Part shown: positions 34,218-42,519 of the stretch, piece by piece
How the letters are laid out: each line of letters opens with the position of its first letter
Numbering within the stretch: position 1 is the stretch's first letter
DNA from: UBA6197 sp047638075
GTDB lineage: Bacteria > Pseudomonadota > Alphaproteobacteria > Rhodobacterales > Rhodobacteraceae
Direction: 5' to 3'
DNA: 47,749 bases
Assembly: GCF_047638075.1 (NCBI RefSeq)
Contig: NZ_JBLJBV010000074.1
Span: 1-47,749, forward strand
Program-made: the position numbers and the translations under genes
Notes under the pieces: generated by a model
Told to the model about the DNA's origin: nothing
Database searches by the model: none
What the model saw: only the letters and a program-made list of their open reading frames with translations

Positions 34218-35071
34218 GCTTCTCCGGTTACGACCTTGAGGTCATTGTACATACCCCATTCGGCCCAAGCGCCATCATAAACGGCGTGATTTCGGTGGCC
34301 CAACCGTTCCAGCGCCAGCGCCAGCATTGCGGCATTTACGCCCGACCCACAGGTGGTAATTGCGGGTTTGGCAAGGTCCACACCTGCGGCGGTGAAAACG
34401 GTGCGTAGATCTTCGGGGGTTTTCATCGTGCCATCAGCGGTCAAAAGATCGGTGTAGGGCACGTTCTTCGATCCAGGGATATGGCCCGGGCGCAGGCCCG
34501 GGCGCGGCTCAGGGTCACGACCGATAAAGCGACCATGGGCGCGGGCATCAATGATTTCATGATCGGCAAGCTTTGAGGCATGGGCAACCTGCGTAACATC
34601 CTTCACCAGATGTGCCTGCCGCTGCACGGTGATGTGGCGGTCGCGCGCAAGCGGCGGCAGATCTTCGGTCGGGCGCCCCTCTGCCAGCCATTTGGGCAGG
34701 CCTCCATCCAGCACGGCAATATCCATCTTGCCCATCAGGCGAAACGTCCACCAGACGCGGGGGGCCGAAAAGATGCCGGCCTGATCATAGACCACGACCT
34801 GATGCCCGTCGCCCACGCCCATTGCCCGCATCCGGCTGATGAATTTTTCCACAGGTGGCGCCATGTGCGGCAAAAGCGACCGATTGTCAGAGATTTCGTT
34901 GATATCGAAAAACCGCGCGCCGGGGATATGCGCGGCGTTATAGCCTGCAAGCGCATCGCGCCCCATCTGCGGCAAAAACCACGACCCATCCAGGATCCGA
35001 AGATCCGGGTCTTTCAGATGCGCCTCCAGCCAATCGGTAGAAACCAAGGTTCTTGGGTCATCCATGGCCAT
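34214..35071 (-). CDS. sseA: 3-mercaptopyruvate sulfurtransferase (rhodanese)
   Basis: A two-domain rhodanese of 285 residues that would transfer sulfur from 3-mercaptopyruvate to thiol acceptors. The inactive N-terminal domain (about 1-140) carries HIPGARFFDINEI and VVVYDQAGIFSAPRVWW. The catalytic C-terminal domain has IIDARAHGRFIG, GHIPGSKNVPY and the active-site loop CGSGVNA, a form typical of mercaptopyruvate rather than thiosulfate transferases. AGGAGG lies 3 bases before the ATG at 35071 and 9 before the in-frame ATG at 35065, so the latter is also possible. Confidence 0.93.
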   Translation of the reverse strand: MAMDDPRTLVSTDWLEAHLKDPDLRILDGSWFLPQMGRDALAGYNAAHIPGARFFDINEISDNRSLLPHMAPPVEKFISRMRAMGVGDGHQVVVYDQAGIFSAPRVWWTFRLMGKMDIAVLDGGLPKWLAEGRPTEDLPPLARDRHITVQRQAHLVKDVTQVAHASKLADHEIIDARAHGRFIGRDPEPRPGLRPGHIPGSKNVPYTDLLTADGTMKTPEDLRTVFTAAGVDLAKPAITTCGSGVNAAMLALALERLGHRNHAVYDGAWAEWGMYNDLKVVTGEA

Positions 35072-35312
35072 GCGCCTCCTTCATGTCACTTCGTTTTCTT
35101 AGCCGGGTCATGGGGGCAAGGGCAAGGCCGGATCAGAACGCCCCACCCAAAAGAGCCCACGATTACACTGACCCGTGATCATTCCACATTCATCGCTACG
35201 AACGGCTGGCCGAAGTGGCGTCAACAGTCATCCAGTTTTGCCGCAAAGCCGGATTTGAAAGGCTCGGGTTCAGACGCCTTACACGCAGACAGCGTTTCTG
35301 CCCCCCGCGCGT

Positions 35313-36053
35313 TTACGCCCTAAGCCTTGCCCTTTTCCAGTTCTTCAGCCGAAACGCCGCATAGATAACCGGTCCGGCGCGGCCAAACACCCGCGCAAAG
35401 ACCGCACGGCGTGCGCGCATCGCCTCTGGGTCGGACCAGCGCATACCAGAGCTATGCACCGAATGGGTGGCCAGCGTCACCGGAAAGAAACGGCAGCGGC
35501 ACCCGGCCTGAAGCAGATCGCAGATAAAGATATACTCATCGCCCAGAAAATTGGGCATCCCCGCCCCAAAGCCTTCGTCAAACCGCATCCCCAATGCCCG
35601 AACGGGGGCCAGACGCAGCATCATCTCATAGGTTGCGGCCTTTGCGCTGTTGAACCGCGTCAGCCGGGCGGGCCTGCGTGAATAGGCCTTGCGCAGACGC
35701 CCGTCCGGGCCCTGGGTCTGGCCAAGCGCCAGCACCAGCCCCGGGTCTCGGGTGAATTCGGCCAACATACGGTCCAGGGCGCCCGCGTCAAAAACAACAT
35801 CATCATCGGCAAACAGCAGGAACTGCCCTCGCGCATGATCCAGCGCCGCGTTTCGCGACTGCGCCACACCCCGCCCCTGCAGCGTGATGGGACAAACATC
35901 GGGTCGCTGGGGCGCCATCATGGCCGCGTCATCCTCGGCCGCCTGTATCAGCACCAGAATTTCGACCCCACCCCGCGGCGGCGGAAGGCGGATCGTTCCG
36001 GCCCGTGCGCCCAGGGTGGAATAGGCAATGGTCAAAAGGGGCGCGCCCGTCAC
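35313..36053 (-). CDS. Family 2 glycosyltransferase
   Basis: A 246-residue GT-A type glycosyltransferase. It has a Rossmann-like N-terminus (LLTIAYSTLGARAG), GVAQSRNAALDHARGQFLLF followed by the metal-binding DDD motif in FADDDVVFDAG, and a later FGAGMPNFLGDEYIFICDLL acceptor-site region with the catalytic ED-like acidic residues. No membrane segment is evident. The ATG overlaps the KpsT-like gene stop (ATGA), so it belongs to the polysaccharide export operon. The sugar transferred is unknown. Confidence 0.88.
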   Translation of the reverse strand: MTGAPLLTIAYSTLGARAGTIRLPPPRGGVEILVLIQAAEDDAAMMAPQRPDVCPITLQGRGVAQSRNAALDHARGQFLLFADDDVVFDAGALDRMLAEFTRDPGLVLALGQTQGPDGRLRKAYSRRPARLTRFNSAKAATYEMMLRLAPVRALGMRFDEGFGAGMPNFLGDEYIFICDLLQAGCRCRFFPVTLATHSVHSSGMRWSDPEAMRARRAVFARVFGRAGPVIYAAFRLKNWKRARLRA

Positions 36054-36727
36054 GAGGCGGCCTGCGGTGCGGGCTCGCTCATGTTGCGCTCATGCACGGC
36101 CACCGCCTCTTCGATGTCGTCGTAAAGGGTCAGATGCCCATTCTCCAGCACCGCGCCAACGCTGCACAATCGCCGGATCATCCGCATCGAATGGGTCACG
36201 ACAATCGCACCGCTGGTCTTCATCCGCTCTTGAAACACCGCCTCGCTTTTGCGTTTGAACGCGGCATCACCGACGCTTGTCACCTCATCCACCAGATAGG
36301 TGTCAAAGCCGACCCCCATTGAGACGCCAAACGCCAACCGCGACCGCATCCCCGACGAATAGGTCCGAAACGGCAGGTCAAAATGCCCCCCCAGATCAGC
36401 GAAATCACGAACGTAATCCAGCAGATAGGCCACCTCGACCCCGTAGATTCGGGCCACGAAGCGGGTGTTCTGCGCCCCGGTCAGGTCATTGTGAAAGCTG
36501 CCCGCAAACCCCACCGGCCAAGAGATGGTCCCGTCCGAGGTGACCCGCCCCGAGGTTGGGTCCATCGTCCCCGCAATCATCCGCAGAAGGCTGGATTTGC
36601 CCGCCCCATTGCGCCCCAGCAACCCGACCGAAACCCTGCCCGGAAAGACCGCGGTGATATCATCGGCAACAACCTTGCGCTTACCGTTGACGACGTAGGC
36701 TTTTGACAGGTTCTGAAGCCGTATCAT
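36050..36727 (-). CDS. Polysaccharide export ABC ATPase (KpsT-like)
   Basis: A 225-residue ATPase subunit of an ABC-2 type exporter of capsular polysaccharide or O-antigen. Walker A is GRNGAGKSSLL, the signature region is YSSGMRSRLAFGVSM and the Walker B region is FDTYLVDEVTSVGD, where Asp-Glu is preserved. The Walker B variant LVDEVTSVGD is characteristic of KpsT/Wzt proteins. It lies between the KpsE-like and glycosyltransferase genes, and its presumed permease partner is encoded on the opposite strand at 38.1 kb. Confidence 0.92.
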   Translation of the reverse strand: MIRLQNLSKAYVVNGKRKVVADDITAVFPGRVSVGLLGRNGAGKSSLLRMIAGTMDPTSGRVTSDGTISWPVGFAGSFHNDLTGAQNTRFVARIYGVEVAYLLDYVRDFADLGGHFDLPFRTYSSGMRSRLAFGVSMGVGFDTYLVDEVTSVGDAAFKRKSEAVFQERMKTSGAIVVTHSMRMIRRLCSVGAVLENGHLTLYDDIEEAVAVHERNMSEPAPQAAS

Positions 36728-36731
36728 GCTA

Positions 36732-37889
36732 TTAGCGCCGGTCCCGGATACTGAAATAGATCAATGCCCCAGCCGACCAAAAGATCGTCAGGAAAAAGCC
36801 GACAATCGCCAGCAGCTTCAGGCGTTCGGGATATTGGGCCTTTTCCGCCAGCGTCGGGCGGATATGCGCAGCCAGATAGCGCGATTGCCGCCGCCCATCC
36901 GCCAAAGCCAGATCATAGGCCGCCTGCGCCGTGCGGTAGCCCTCTTCCGAGAACAACAGATCAGCGGACAGCCGTTCATATCTGGCAATCAACGAGGCGT
37001 AATCCTCGCCGCCCGGCACGCCACCATCTTCGCCAAATTTCGCACGTTCGCTGGCGATCCGGTCGCGGATCACATCAATCCGCCGCTGGCCCTGCACCAC
37101 CCGCGTGTCATCGGGTCGTAGCCCGGTCGGCAGCATATCAAGGTCAATCAGCGACTCGGCAAGCTGGGCCTGAAGCGAATTCAGCACCCCCATCTGCCCT
37201 TGCAGATCCGTCGTCGGGTCGACCATCTGATTGGTCAGGCGAAACGTGGTCAGGCTTTGGCGCACATCTTTCAGCCGGGTCACCGCGGCGTCCAGCTCTT
37301 CCTTGGCGTAGCGGGTCGCGTCTTTGCGCGCCACTGCCGACAGATCGTTGATCATCCGGCTGCATTCGTCGAAAACCGCCTGCGCGATGCGTCTTGCATC
37401 GTCACGATCAAACGCCAGAATCCGCAGCGTCATCAGGCCGGTGTGGTTGTCATAGGCGATCTGGATTTTCCGAAGCAGATGCCGGTGCAGATCCTCAATC
37501 GTGCCTGCGGGGTTGTAGGCAAATACCGGGTCATCGGGCCAGTTTTTTGCGAACAGCGCCCGCAAATCAATCCGTTCGTCAATTTTTTCAGTCAATTCCT
37601 GACTTTTCAGAAATTCGTAAAGTATATCGGTGTCAGATACCGCTGACCCTGACAACAGTGGAATCCCGCCCAACAGATCCAGCGAAGATTTATATTCCTC
37701 TTTGCGCACCGAAAACGCCACCGTCGAGGCGTATTGGTCAACCGCGAATACCCAAAGATAGCTGGCGGCCAGTGCCATCGGCAAAATCACGACCAGAACA
37801 AAACTGGCCCAGACACCTGACTTTCGCAAAGCCCCCCGCGATGTCCGCGCGGGCTGACCCAACACACGCTCAGATGGAATACCTACCAT
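36732..37889 (-). CDS. Capsule export inner-membrane protein (KpsE/Wzz-like)
   Basis: A 385-residue polysaccharide co-polymerase/export protein. It has an N-terminal transmembrane helix (about 27-47, VWASFVLVVILPMALAASYL), a long periplasmic part with predicted coiled coil (about 170-330, with EELDAAVTRLKDVRQSLTTF and an ARYERLSADLLFSEE repeat), and a C-terminal transmembrane helix (LLAIVGFFLTIFWSAGALIYF). This topology matches KpsE, which spans the periplasm toward the outer-membrane channel. The start at 37889 is chosen over 37943. The kpsT-like gene follows after 4 bases. Confidence 0.9.
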   Translation of the reverse strand: MVGIPSERVLGQPARTSRGALRKSGVWASFVLVVILPMALAASYLWVFAVDQYASTVAFSVRKEEYKSSLDLLGGIPLLSGSAVSDTDILYEFLKSQELTEKIDERIDLRALFAKNWPDDPVFAYNPAGTIEDLHRHLLRKIQIAYDNHTGLMTLRILAFDRDDARRIAQAVFDECSRMINDLSAVARKDATRYAKEELDAAVTRLKDVRQSLTTFRLTNQMVDPTTDLQGQMGVLNSLQAQLAESLIDLDMLPTGLRPDDTRVVQGQRRIDVIRDRIASERAKFGEDGGVPGGEDYASLIARYERLSADLLFSEEGYRTAQAAYDLALADGRRQSRYLAAHIRPTLAEKAQYPERLKLLAIVGFFLTIFWSAGALIYFSIRDRR

Positions 37890-38062
37890 AACGCCCCCCG
37901 CAACGCCGCCAGACTTCCACGCCGGGTGCGGGCGGCTGCACACAGATAGGTTGAAGTGTCTGTCAAAGCGCCCCTGCCTGATCGTTAGCTTGTTTACCGC
38001 CCCAATTCATTACATAACAGGGGCTTTCGTTGCCAGTCATAACTTTCGAAGGCCCAAACCAC

Positions 38063-38860
38063 ATGCAATCTGATGCGCCTGCCAGCAGACCCAACCGGCA
38101 CTTTCGCATGCCGCGCACCGTTTCTGCGCTGATGTTGCGGGAAATGTCTACAACTTATGGACGATCACCGGGCGGATACGCCTGGGCCATTCTCGAGCCA
38201 GCGGGCGCAGTGGCAATGCTGACGCTGATGTTTTCGCTGGCGATGCACCGCCCCTCGATCGGCACCAGCTTTGCCCTGTTCTACGCCACCGGATATCTGC
38301 CCTTTACCCTGTTCAACGATATGTCGAGCAAGATCGCGGGCGTGATCAGCTTTTCGCGCCCGCTGCTGACCTATCCGGCGGTCACCTATATTGATGCGCT
38401 GATCGCACGGTTTTTACTGACGCTACTGACGCATATGGTTGTTGGCGTGGTGATCTTTGGCGCGATCCTGCTGGTATTTCAAACGGGTGCGGCACTCGAT
38501 GTGCTGGCGGTTGTGCGCGCCTACCTGCTGACCGCCGTGCTGGGGCTGGGTGTCGGGCTGATGAACTGCTATCTGATGACATCCTTTCCCGCCTGGGGCC
38601 GCATCTGGTGGGTGCTGACGCGGCCGCTGTTTCTGGTTTCGGGGATATTCTTTACCTATGACGACCTGCCCGCCATGGCCCAGGACGTGCTGTGGTATAA
38701 TCCGCTGTTGCACGGCGTCGGCTTCATGCGGTCGGGGTTCTATCTTACCTACAGCGGTGACTATCTTGACGCGCTTTATGTTGGCATGGTTGCCGCCCTT
38801 CTGGCAATTACCGGCCTGTTGCTGGTGCGGATGAACTACCGCGCGTTTTTACAGCCATAG
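38063..38860 (+). CDS. Polysaccharide export ABC permease (KpsM-like)
   Basis: A 265-residue ABC-2 type permease with about six membrane helices. It has the N-terminal LMLREMSTTYGRSPGGYAW, the family-typical amphipathic entrance before the first helix, and YATGYLPFTLFNDMSSKIAG, then SGIFFTYDDLPAMAQDVLWYNPLLH near the C-terminus, a KpsM/Wzm hallmark. The ATG at 38063 is preceded by GAAGG; an upstream TTG at 38030 is less likely. It is transcribed divergently from its KpsT- and KpsE-like partners across 173 bases. Confidence 0.91.
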   Translation: MQSDAPASRPNRHFRMPRTVSALMLREMSTTYGRSPGGYAWAILEPAGAVAMLTLMFSLAMHRPSIGTSFALFYATGYLPFTLFNDMSSKIAGVISFSRPLLTYPAVTYIDALIARFLLTLLTHMVVGVVIFGAILLVFQTGAALDVLAVVRAYLLTAVLGLGVGLMNCYLMTSFPAWGRIWWVLTRPLFLVSGIFFTYDDLPAMAQDVLWYNPLLHGVGFMRSGFYLTYSGDYLDALYVGMVAALLAITGLLLVRMNYRAFLQP

Positions 38861-38915
38861 CGTCACGCCGGCGCACCTGATGGGTAGAATTGTCCGCAAT
38901 CTTCTTATTCCCGCC

Positions 38916-38934
38916 TTGTTGTATTGAGCAACAA
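38916..38934. promoter_or_regulatory. Small inverted repeat before the RTX gene
   Basis: TTGTTG (38916-38921) and CAACAA (38929-38934) form an inverted repeat in an AT-rich stretch about 65 bases before the RTX gene. A second one, ATTG/CAAT, lies at 38889-38900. These could be operator or promoter elements. Confidence 0.25.
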
Positions 38935-38996
38935 TTAACACCCCGCTTCTAGCGTTGGTCCTGCACGGGGGTGCAAGGACTTTTGGGGGGTTGGGG

Positions 38997-41945
38997 ATGC
39001 CGGTGTTTTGGCACAGGGCCACGCATTTTGCGGGGTTTGAAAGCTATGTTTGTGCGCTGACGGATCTGGAAATATCGGTGCAGGGTGGCAACGTGCTGCT
39101 TTACGGCGCGACCGGCACCGGGGGCGGGTTTTCGGCCTTTCGCCTGATCGAAAACGGTGCCGCAACCTTCATTGCGGGCAAAACAATCAACGCGGACCTT
39201 GGCCATCTGGCCCCGCCGCAGGTTGAGGTCATCGCGACCGATTCCGGGTATTTCGGCCTGTCGCTGGGAATGAACATCAGCGGCATCAACGCGTTCAAAC
39301 TGGACGCAACAGGGGGGTTCGGTGGCCGCCAAAGCATTGATCTGGCCTCGGCACCGCTAACCGAAATGCTGGCCGCAACCCAGGCTGAGATTGCCGGGCG
39401 ATCATTCCTTTACGTCGCCAAGGCGGGCCAGTTGGCCCCGGCAGTATTCGAGACAGGGCTTGCCACCGGCCCCAGCCTGATCAGCGGTGCAAGCGATACC
39501 TCGGCCGGCGGGTTTGGTGCCCTTGCCACCGTTCAGATCGGCAATCAGCATGTGCTGATCGGTGTGAATGGCGCGACCGGAATGGTGCGCAGCTACCGCA
39601 TTGCCGCGAACGGCACTTTGCAAACCGCCGATACGCTGACGACTGAATCCGGGATTGGCTTTCAAACCCCCACCAATGTCGTCAGCGCGGTGCTGAACGG
39701 CCAAAGCTATGCGATTGTGGGGGCATCGGGCAGCTCGTCCCTGACGGTGCTGCGGATTGGCGCAGATGGCACGATGACCGCCACCGACCATATCGTCGAC
39801 AGTCTTGAGACACGGTTTCAAGGCGTGACCGCCCTGCGCAGTTTCAGCGTTGAGGGGCGCGTCTATGTTCTGGCCGGGGGCGGTGATGACGGGCTAAGCC
39901 TGTTCACCCTTCTGCCCACGGGTCAGTTGATTCACCTGACCACGCTGGCCGATAGCGCCGCGATGACGCTGGCCGATGTGTCGGCCCTGGCCGTCTGGGT
40001 GCAAAATGATGGCAAGGCGCAGGTCTTTGTCGGCAGCGCCAGCGAAACTGGCATCACGCAGTTGCTCCTTGATCTGGGGCCGTCAGGGCTGACGCAAATG
40101 GCCGGCGGTGGCACGGCGGCGCTGACCGGTGGCAGTGGCAGTGACATGCTGGTTGCGGCAGATACCGACATCGACCTGAAGGGGCTGGCGGGCGACGATA
40201 TTTTGGTTGCGGGCGCTGGGGCGGCCCGGCTCTGGGGCGGTGCGGGTGCCGATACATTCGTTTTGGGGGCCAACGGCAAGACCAATCAGATCATGGATTT
40301 CCAACCCGGGCTTGACCTGATCGACCTGACCCTTATGCCCCTTCTACGGTCTGCCGCGCAGCTGGAAATCAGACCCACAATGACCGGGGCCACGATCAGT
40401 TATCTTGGCACTACGGTAGTGTTGCATAGCGCCGCAGGCACCTCGATAAATCTCATGCAGGTGATGCAGGCGGTTCGGCTACCCTTCGCGCGCTATGACC
40501 CCACCCTGGACTACGAGCGTCTTTTTGGCATCGCGTTTGACGAAAATACAGGCACTGTCAAACACGGCACCTCTGCGGGTGATATTTTTCATGGGGGCGC
40601 AGGTATCGACCGGTTGGAGGGCAACGGCGGCAATGACATCCTGTCTGGTGGCGGCAATGATGACATGCTTGTTGGCGGCATCGGCAATGACATTCTGACC
40701 GGCGGCACGCTTGGTTATCTGGCGCCGGTGCAGACGGTCGCCAACTTTGGCGTCAATGCCGGGGGCTGGGTATCGCAGGACGAGACACCAAGGCTACTGG
40801 CCGAGGGGGTGAACATCGCCGCGATCATCGGATTTGGCAATCGCGGCACCTACCTGTCCGCCGCCACGGCCGACGGCAGCTTTACCAAAGCCACCTTTGC
40901 GGTCGACAACTTTGGCCGCGCACAGGGCTGGGTTTCGTATGATGAGTTCCCCCGCCTTGTGGGCGATTTCAACGGTGACGGGCTGGATGATATTGTCGGC
41001 TTTGGTAAAAGGGGGGCCTATATCGCCTATGCCGATGACAGCGGTGGCTTTGGCCCGGCCAAAATAGCGGTGCAGAATCTGGGGGCGCAGCAGGGCTGGG
41101 TATCTTTCGACAGATACCCCCGCATCATTGGCGACATAAACGGCGATGGGCTGGATGATCTGATCGGTTTTGGCCACCGGGGCACCTATGTGGCGCTGGC
41201 CAAGCCCGGCGGCGGATTTGGAGACACCTTCAGGATCGTCGCCAATTTCAGCGTCACCGATGGGTGGGGCTCAAACGACCGGTATTTTCGCACCAGCGGT
41301 GATCTGAACGGTGATGGCTTTGCCGATATTATTGGATTTGGCCGCAAGGGCACCTATGTCGCCCTGTCAGACGGCGCCGGAGGTCTGGGCCCCGCGCAAC
41401 TGCTGCTGGACGATTTTGGCACCAATCAGGGCTGGACCTCAAACAACAACCAGCAGCGCATGGTTGTGGATCTGAACGGCGACGGGCTGGACGACATCAT
41501 CGGCTTTGACGCTGGCACCACCTCGGTCGCGTTGTCGCTGGGGGGCGGGCGGTTCCATCCGCTGCAAACCTTCGCTGCCGAGGGCCGCGACGGATGGGCC
41601 GGTCACGGGTGGGAGCCGCGTTTTCTGGCTGACATGAACGGTGACGGTATCATGGATATCGTCACCTTCACCAAAACCGGCGTCACCGTGGCGCTTGGCC
41701 TGCCCGATGCCGACATCTTCATTTTCGACGATGGTTTCGGCCGTGACCGGATCACCGATTTCGATGCCGCCAACCCGGATGAGCGGATCGACTTTTCCGC
41801 CCATTCCGCGCTGGACAGCTATGCCAAGGTTCTGGCCGCAATGACGCAGGTTGGCGACGATGTGATCATCACCGCCGGGGCAGACGTGCTGACGCTGGAA
41901 AACGTCTGGCTGGGCGCGATGGGTGCAGATGATTTCATCTTCTGA
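38997..41945 (+). CDS. RTX calcium-binding protein with FG-GAP repeats, probable type I secretion cargo
   Basis: A 982-residue secreted protein without an N-terminal signal peptide. Residues 1-375 form a repetitive beta-rich region, likely a propeller, with recurring units such as LTVLRIGADGTMTATDHI. RTX-type Gly/Asp nonapeptide blocks lie at about 377-425 (GGSGSDMLV, GLAGDDILVAG, LWGGAGADTFVLG) and 531-568 (GGNDILSGGGNDDMLVGG). Six repeats of about 56 residues follow (580-900), five with a DxNGDG calcium loop followed by a DII-type hydrophobic stretch. The last 80 residues resemble the serralysin C-terminus and end DDFIF, a type I secretion signal. Start 38997 follows a G-rich ribosome binding site; TTG at 38955 is the alternative. 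The function is unknown; adhesin or matrix roles are guesses. Confidence 0.88.
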   Translation: MPVFWHRATHFAGFESYVCALTDLEISVQGGNVLLYGATGTGGGFSAFRLIENGAATFIAGKTINADLGHLAPPQVEVIATDSGYFGLSLGMNISGINAFKLDATGGFGGRQSIDLASAPLTEMLAATQAEIAGRSFLYVAKAGQLAPAVFETGLATGPSLISGASDTSAGGFGALATVQIGNQHVLIGVNGATGMVRSYRIAANGTLQTADTLTTESGIGFQTPTNVVSAVLNGQSYAIVGASGSSSLTVLRIGADGTMTATDHIVDSLETRFQGVTALRSFSVEGRVYVLAGGGDDGLSLFTLLPTGQLIHLTTLADSAAMTLADVSALAVWVQNDGKAQVFVGSASETGITQLLLDLGPSGLTQMAGGGTAALTGGSGSDMLVAADTDIDLKGLAGDDILVAGAGAARLWGGAGADTFVLGANGKTNQIMDFQPGLDLIDLTLMPLLRSAAQLEIRPTMTGATISYLGTTVVLHSAAGTSINLMQVMQAVRLPFARYDPTLDYERLFGIAFDENTGTVKHGTSAGDIFHGGAGIDRLEGNGGNDILSGGGNDDMLVGGIGNDILTGGTLGYLAPVQTVANFGVNAGGWVSQDETPRLLAEGVNIAAIIGFGNRGTYLSAATADGSFTKATFAVDNFGRAQGWVSYDEFPRLVGDFNGDGLDDIVGFGKRGAYIAYADDSGGFGPAKIAVQNLGAQQGWVSFDRYPRIIGDINGDGLDDLIGFGHRGTYVALAKPGGGFGDTFRIVANFSVTDGWGSNDRYFRTSGDLNGDGFADIIGFGRKGTYVALSDGAGGLGPAQLLLDDFGTNQGWTSNNNQQRMVVDLNGDGLDDIIGFDAGTTSVALSLGGGRFHPLQTFAAEGRDGWAGHGWEPRFLADMNGDGIMDIVTFTKTGVTVALGLPDADIFIFDDGFGRDRITDFDAANPDERIDFSAHSALDSYAKVLAAMTQVGDDVIITAGADVLTLENVWLGAMGADDFIF

Positions 41946-41951
41946 CGCCGC

Positions 41952-42512
41952 TCAGGCGGGGGCAGCCCAGACAAACGGGCTTTCAAACGCGGCAAAGGGC
42001 TGCGCCGCCGCGTCCTTTTCGGACAGGATCGGCACGGCCGCGCCCCAGTCGATGCCCAGACTGTCCCAGCGCACCGCGCCATCGCAGTCGGGGGCATAAT
42101 GGTCGGTGCATTTGTAAATAATCTCGGTATCCGGCTCACGGGTGACGAAGCCGTGCAAACACCCCGCCGGAATCCATAGCTGGCGGCCGTTTTCAAACGA
42201 CAGTTCTTCGCCATGCCATTGGCCATAAGTCGGGCTGCCCCGGCGCACATCCACCGCCACATCCCATAACCGCCCACGCCCGCAGCGCACCAGCTTGCCC
42301 TGCGCATGTGGCGGCGCCTGAAAGTGCAGCCCGCGCAACGTTCCGACGGCGCCCGACATCGAATGATTGTCCTGCACGAATTCGGGCAGATCCAGCCCCG
42401 CGTCACGCAGCGTCCTGCGGTTCCAGCTTTCGCTGAAAAAGCCGCGCGCATCGCCAAAGCGGCGCGGTGTCAGTTGCCACACGCCGGGCAACCCGGTCTG
42501 AATAATTTCCAT
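41952..42512 (-). CDS. rfbC: dTDP-4-dehydrorhamnose 3,5-epimerase
   Basis: RfbC/RmlC epimerises dTDP-4-keto-6-deoxyglucose in dTDP-rhamnose synthesis for surface polysaccharides. The 186-residue cupin has the family motifs DARGFFSESWNRRTL, VQDNHSMS, LRGLHFQAPPHAQGKLVRC (catalytic His), WIPAGCLHGFVT and IIYKCTDHY. The start is ATG at 42512, 7 bases after the lytic transglycosylase stop. The rfbA, rfbB and rfbD partners are not in the window. It converges on the RTX gene with only 6 bases between stops. Confidence 0.95.
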   Translation of the reverse strand: MEIIQTGLPGVWQLTPRRFGDARGFFSESWNRRTLRDAGLDLPEFVQDNHSMSGAVGTLRGLHFQAPPHAQGKLVRCGRGRLWDVAVDVRRGSPTYGQWHGEELSFENGRQLWIPAGCLHGFVTREPDTEIIYKCTDHYAPDCDGAVRWDSLGIDWGAAVPILSEKDAAAQPFAAFESPFVWAAPA

Positions 42513-42519
42513 CAAACCC

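Noticed and set aside
35072..35312. Small gene in the 241-base gap upstream of sseA
   Set aside because: No frame of useful length with a ribosome binding site is present, and no RNA structure stands out.
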